This document shows positions 58,954 to 64,000 of a stretch of DNA of 64,000 nucleotides, piece after piece. Source of the DNA: Saprospiraceae bacterium (GTDB lineage: Bacteria; Bacteroidota; Bacteroidia; Chitinophagales; Saprospiraceae); assembly GCA_016711125.1 (NCBI GenBank), contig JADJTQ010000007.1, forward strand, positions 186,001-250,000. Direction: 5' to 3'. Every line of letters begins with the position of its first letter. The first letter of the stretch is position 1. Position numbers and translations under genes: made by a program. The notes beneath the pieces were generated by a model. That model was not told where the DNA came from. It saw only the letters and a list, made by a program, of their open reading frames with translations, and ran no database searches.

Positions 58954-61900
58954 ATGATGACGGACCTTCATTATCTAAATAAATATGCTCTGGAAATGAC
59001 CGGGAGCCTTAAATATTTCATCCTTCTGGTGATGACATTCTGGTCAATTTCAGGTTTTGCAATTCACATAGTGCGTGGTGATTTATCCTATCGATGGCTC
59101 GGCAATGATAAGTATGAAGTTACTTTGATGTTTTATCGGGATTGCCTTGGCGGAAATCCGGAGGCTGATTTTGATGACCCGGCCTCTATCGCTATTTATG
59201 ATTCAAAAAACAACCTTCAGGTCCAATTGGGGCAACTTGGACAGGTTTTGATCAAGTTTAATGCCGATGATACCTTAAGGCAAGAGAGTGATTGTTTTAT
59301 GGATGGCAATGGAGTTTGCGTACATCGTACCATCTATCGCAAAGTGGTTGAACTGCCATTTAGAGCAGGAGGATATACCCTGGTCTATCAACGATGTTGT
59401 CGAAATACCACTTTAGCAAATATTATAGATCCTTTAGAAACAGGCATTACCTTTGTCGCCGAAGTGACCGAACAAGCACTGGCAGAAAGTAATAGTTCTC
59501 CAGCTTTTCGGGATTGGCCTCCAATCTTCATTTGCGTTGGCGAAGAACTCAGTTATGACCATTCAGCTATTGACGACGATGGAGACTCGCTGGTCTACGC
59601 TCTTTGTACACCATTCTTGGGAGCGACCAAGGAACGGCCTATACCTCAACCTGCACCAAGACCTCCCTATGATCAGGTAGTTTATAGGAGTCCTTATAGC
59701 CTTGATAACTTGTTGGGAGGAGCACCTTTGTCGATCAATCAGCAAGGCTTACTTACAGCAACTCCAAATACCATTGGTCAATTTCTTGTTGGTATTTGTG
59801 TTCAGGAATATCGGAATGGCCAACTGATCGGAACTATCAGAAGAGACTTTGAATACAATGTGGTCGATTGTGCTGATTTGCTCCTTACCAGATTTACAGT
59901 CGATACGGCAACGGTTTGTGCTGACGTAGTGGATGTAACAATCGCAGATAACTCTGTAGGGGTTCCTGCAGATGCAACTTACAAGTACACCGTGACCTCA
60001 GATAGAGGTTTGAATTTGGAATTTACCGGACCTGATGTTACTTTTCAAACAAATGGGGCACAAACATTAACCATTACCCAAAGTGTCATGGCGTCGGATG
60101 TTTGCACGACGAATAAGACGCAGACCATCACTTTAGATGTCACCGATACTGGTTTGGGTTTCACTGACACCATTGTGGTTTGTCTCGGTAGCTCGATTGC
60201 TCTAAATCCGAACTACAATGATCGGTACATTTATACCTGGTCACCTACTACATATTTGTCTTACGCCGATGGACCAAATCCAATTGCTGAACCGCTTGAG
60301 TCAATCACTTATACGGCATCGGTTTTTGATCAGGTCTTAAACTGTACCATTGTTGAGTCGGTGCATGTGGAGGTAATTGATAACCCAGGAGTTACCGCGG
60401 ATTTTGATGTTCAGAAGGAATGTAACTCGCTGAAAATTAATTTTATTAATAAAAGTGTGGGGGCTGATAGCTTTGTTTGGACATTTGGTGACCGATCCAA
60501 TCCTGATTTTTCTTCGAATGAAAAAGATCCAATGTATACTTATCCTTCGGGAGGTAATTATGATGTCGCCTTGACGGTTCCCGGAGATGAGTGTAACACA
60601 GTAAAAACTAAACGGTTAGCAATTACGGGAGACGACTTTGTTGATTTTGAAAAATCAATCTATAGTTGCGGACCCAGTTTAATTGATCTAAACACTGGGT
60701 TAAATCCACTATACATTTATAGATGGAACGATAGTCCTTTGATTAGTGATGTTAATGCAGCGGTACCGGAAGCCTATGTGCGAGAAAATACCACATTTAT
60801 GGTCACCGTTATCGACCCGTTAAATGATTCGTGTACAATTAAAGGAATCATTAATGTCGAAATAGATGATCAACTTGTCGTCGATCTGGGTGATACTCTT
60901 TTTACTTGTGAGGCAGGTCCAGTCGAGTTAAATCCTGGAGGAAATCCTGATTTGATTTATATGTGGACTCCGACTGAGCCGCTCGATGATCCTACTAGTT
61001 TTAATCCTACTGCCAATATCACCGAGGAAATCAGATTCGTAGCTAAAATTACAGATCCGAATGATTCGACTTGTATGGTCCGAATCCCACTATATGTGAA
61101 GTTTGGTTTAGACGATGGTGGTTTTGAGGATGGGATACTCTCATTGTCTGTGATAGCAGTTCCTTTTTCCTGAATGAGGGGGCAAATCCCAATTTGGTGT
61201 ACAGCTGGACTCCGACCACCTGGCTAGATGATCCAACTCATCCAAATCCCATTGCATCGCCGCTGGAGAGCATAGCATATACCGCAACTATCAGTGATTC
61301 AGCTGGAGTTTGTACGATTATGAAAACTATTTTCATTCAGATTGTTGACTCCGATGTATTATTAAACTTTGATGAATCGAAAGAATGTGATTCTTATGAA
61401 GTCATGTTTATCAATCAGAGTCGTGGTGCCACCAGCTTCATTTGGACATTTGGTGACCCAACCAATCCGGGATTTTCGTCGGCAGAAGAAAACCCAACCT
61501 ATACTTATCCTGGTGGGGGTACTTATGATGTGCAGTTGAAGTCAAATGATGATCCAAATTGTACAGCATATCGGGCCAAGAGGTTAGCAATTACGGGAGA
61601 CGACTTTGTTGATTTTGAAAAATCAATCTATAGTTGCGGACCCAGTTTAATTGATCTAAACACTGGGTTAAATCCACTATACATTTATAGATGGAACGAT
61701 AGTCCTTTGATTAGTGATGTTAATGCAGCGGTACCGGAAGCCTATGTGCGAGAAAATACCACATTTATGGTCACCGTTATCGACCCGTTAAATGATTCGT
61801 GTACAATTAAAGGAATCATTAATGTCGAAATAGATGATCAACTTGTCGTCGATCTGGGTGATACTCTTTTTACCTGCGAGGCAGGTCCAGTCGAGTTAAA

Positions 61901-64000
61901 TCCTGGGGGAAATCCTGATTTGATTTATATGTGGACTCCGACTGAGCCGCTCGATGATCCTACTAGTTTTAATCCTACTGCCAATATCACCGAGGAAATC
62001 AGATTCGTAGCTAAAATTACAGATCCGAATGATTCGACTTGTATGGTCCGAATCCCACTATATGTGAAGTTTGGTTTAGACGATGGTGGTTTTGAGGATG
62101 GAGATACTCTCATTGTCTGTGATAGCAGTTCCTTGTTCCTGAATGAGGGGCAAATCCCAATTTGGTGTACAGCTGGACTCCGACCACCTGGCTAGATGAT
62201 CCAACTCATCCAAATCCTATTGCATCGCCGCTGGAGAGCATAGCATATACCGCAACTATCAGTGATTCAGCTGGAGTTTGTACGATTATGAAAACTATTT
62301 TCATTCAGATTGTTGACTCCGATGTATTATTAAACTTTGATGAATCGAAAGAGTGTGATTCTTATGAAGTCATGTTTATCAATCAGAGTCGTGGTGCCAC
62401 CAGCTTCATTTGGACATTTGGTGACCCAACCAATCCGGGATTTTCGTCGGCAGAAGAAAATCCAACCTATACTTATCCTGGTGGGGGTACTTATGATGTG
62501 CAGTTGAAGTCAAATGATGATCCAAATTGTACAGCATATCGGGCAAAAAGAATAACATTAACCGGTGAAGATTTTGTAGATTTTATTGACACTATACAGA
62601 CTTGTGATCCGAGATCGATTCCATTAAATCCGGATCGAAATCCGAACTACATCTATGCTTGGAAAGCGGATCCGGCGATCAGCGATACGACGGCAGCCAA
62701 TCCAATAGTCAGCCTAACCGAAGATCGAACTTTTATGGTTACGGTTACGGATCCCTTGAATGATTCTTGTACCATCATGGGTACCGTGGTAGTTCTGGCC
62801 GATGATCGCTTAGTGAGAAATTTGCCGGATTCAATCATTGTTTGTATAGCTGGCCCTGTACAGCTTAATCCGCAGGGTAATCCAGATTTTATTTACCTCT
62901 GGGAACCAGCAAGTTTACTTGACGATCCCACATCATTTAATCCAACTGCTACAATCACCGAAACCACAGTGTTTTCGGTGTATATTGAAGATCCACAGGA
63001 CGAAACCTGCTCGGTTGATACGGAGGTCAAAGTCGTCTTGGCAGATTATATAAAACTAATCACTTCTGATAGTGTTACCATGGCTTGTCCGGGAGATACG
63101 GCAATGATCACGGCTAAAGTTGATTTGCTGGATTCATGGACCTGGTTTGATCCGGCAGGTAATGTGATCAGTGTAACTGACACAACGATTACGGTTGTTC
63201 TCACAACTGGTGGATTTTATCGTATCGAAGGTAAAATAGGTTTATGTGATTATGTAGACAGCATCTTTATGGGAGTGAGGACGCTGCAGTTTGACATCAA
63301 TAAAGATTTGCCGGTCTGTGCAAATGAACCAGTAGATATCACCGTAACTAACAATACAGATTTCAAAATTGATTCGATTATCTGGACTCCAATGGATGAT
63401 ATTGTCCTTGGCCAGGGAAGCGAGAAAGTGACAGTAAGACCAACTGTTACATCAACTTATACTGCTACCGTATACTTCGAAGATGGCTGCATTGTGACTG
63501 ACAGTGTCACAGTTCAGGTAAGTGATATGGATCGATTTGTGGTAACAGCCGATCCGGATACGATCTTCTTTGGTGAATCATCAACATTAACGGCTACGTT
63601 GGAAGCCGGTGCCACTTATAGCTGGTCGCCTTCCGACGTCTTGCAAACTCCGAACAGTAATACAACGGTCGCGATACCAGATGTGACTACGACCTTCACC
63701 GTGACCATCACAGATGCCAGTGGTTGTACCATTACTAAAACAGTAACTGTCGTCGTGATTGTGGTGCAGTGCGAACCACCATTTGTATTCATGCCAAATG
63801 CGTTCAGCCCTAATAGTGATAATGAAAATGACATTCTTTACGTGCGAGGTAAATACATCGAAGAGATGGACCTTTTCATTTATAATCGATGGGGAGAGAA
63901 AGTTTTCGAGTCTCATGATCCGGCTCAGGGGTGGGATGGCAGATTTAGAGATAAACTGTTAGCTCCGGATGTTTATGGTTACTATTTACGAATTCTTTGT
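58954..64000 (+). CDS. Giant gliding/T9SS adhesin with PKD domains, 3' end cut by window
   Basis: A signal segment is followed by an N-terminal domain common to Bacteroidota gliding adhesins (IVRGDLSYRWLGNDKYEVTL, VYQRCCRNTTLANII). Many repeats follow: modules with YxWxPxxxLDDP and PKD-like domains with WTFGDPTNPGFSS. The product exceeds 1,680 residues in three successive frames, broken near 61133 (missing A) and at 62147-62150 (missing G). The last frame is open from about 62150 to the window end. The final residues show a T9SS type B (gliding-motility) C-terminal domain: FMPNAFSPNSDNEND, EMDLFIYNRWGEKVFESHDP, WDGRF. Only some 20 residues seem missing. The start is the ATG at 58954; a GTG at 58948 overlaps the preceding stop. 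Confidence 0.88.
60616..62551 (+). repeat. 968-bp tandem duplication inside the adhesin gene
   Basis: Sequence 60616-61583 is repeated at 61584-62551 with only a few differences (such as synonymous GGA/GGG and ACTTGT/ACCTGC changes and one Phe/Leu difference). Each unit encodes three YxWxPxxx modules and one PKD-like domain, about 323 residues. The similarity fades after GGGC(A/C)A at about 62545. The high identity suggests a recent duplication or homogenisation. Confidence 0.9.

Noticed and set aside
1..64000. CRISPR arrays, tRNA or rRNA genes, integrase or transposase genes.
   Set aside because: I looked for repeat-spacer patterns, T-loop-like motifs and typical enzyme motifs by eye and saw none; a tool-based scan could still find one.

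Overview
The window looks like a chromosome segment of a Bacteroidota bacterium, most likely a relative of the Saprospiria/Lewinella type. The evidence is a complete type IX secretion (T9SS) signature: a PorP/SprF-family protein, OmpA/beta-propeller lipoproteins, T9SS type A C-terminal domains on two proteins and a type B (gliding-motility) C-terminal domain on a giant PKD adhesin. Further support comes from a fused SecDF, BlaI followed by two BlaR1-like M56 proteins, sigma/anti-sigma pairs, a DUF547 protein, a DUF362 protein, and promoter-like TTG-N17-20-TAnnTTTG elements. No rRNA, tRNA, CRISPR array, transposase or integrase was seen.

Layout. 1-2092: end of an AAA+ ATPase gene coupled to a TPR/membrane protein. 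2164-8453: accessory-looking block with a decayed metallo-beta-lactamase-fold gene, a subtilisin-like protease abutting a TPR-CHAT (caspase-like) membrane protein, and a convergent sigma/anti-sigma pair. 8741-16364: an ST7-like/DUF6398-like protein, a Tat-exported DUF362 protein, a glyoxalase-fold protein, an acyl-CoA dehydrogenase and an LVIVD lipoprotein. 16373-25852: barrel protein, lipoproteins, a second sigma/anti-sigma pair, then blaI and two M56 sensor genes behind a paired palindromic operator. 26054-33670: TerB-like protein, T9SS cargo, TonB-dependent receptor, DUF547, a 2-hydroxyacid dehydrogenase and a GH113-like hydrolase. 34081-43495: LysM/BON protein, SecDF, a PorE-like OmpA lipoprotein, a lactonase pseudogene and an esterase. 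43559-55155: feoAB, homocysteine methyltransferase, sulfurtransferase, amidohydrolase, an EI24-like membrane protein, a cyclase with TM2 and TPR domains, T9SS cargo, a sirtuin and NnrD/E. 55439-64000: SprF-like protein, OmpA/PD40 protein and the giant adhesin, cut by the window end.

The strongest general observation is that about seventeen conserved genes are broken by one or more single-base shifts, often a missing base in a short homopolymer. In the adhesin, two nearly identical 968-base tandem copies each carry a different one-base loss, and each copy repairs the other. I therefore read most of these breaks as uncorrected sequencing indels and annotate the genes as single reconstructed CDSs. 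The lactonase gene is different: it has three in-frame stop codons as well as frame and length damage, so it looks like a true pseudogene.

The most interesting functional candidate is the subtilase/CHAT pair (3205-7146) next to a dedicated-looking sigma/anti-sigma pair (7238-8453). The CHAT protein has a signal peptide and a C-terminal membrane anchor, which would place its His/Cys protease domain in the periplasm. Other oddities are the cyclase with a Lys at the usual catalytic Asn, FeoB with Ser at the G4 Asn, and two tandem M56 proteins whose extracytoplasmic parts seem built from repeated modules.
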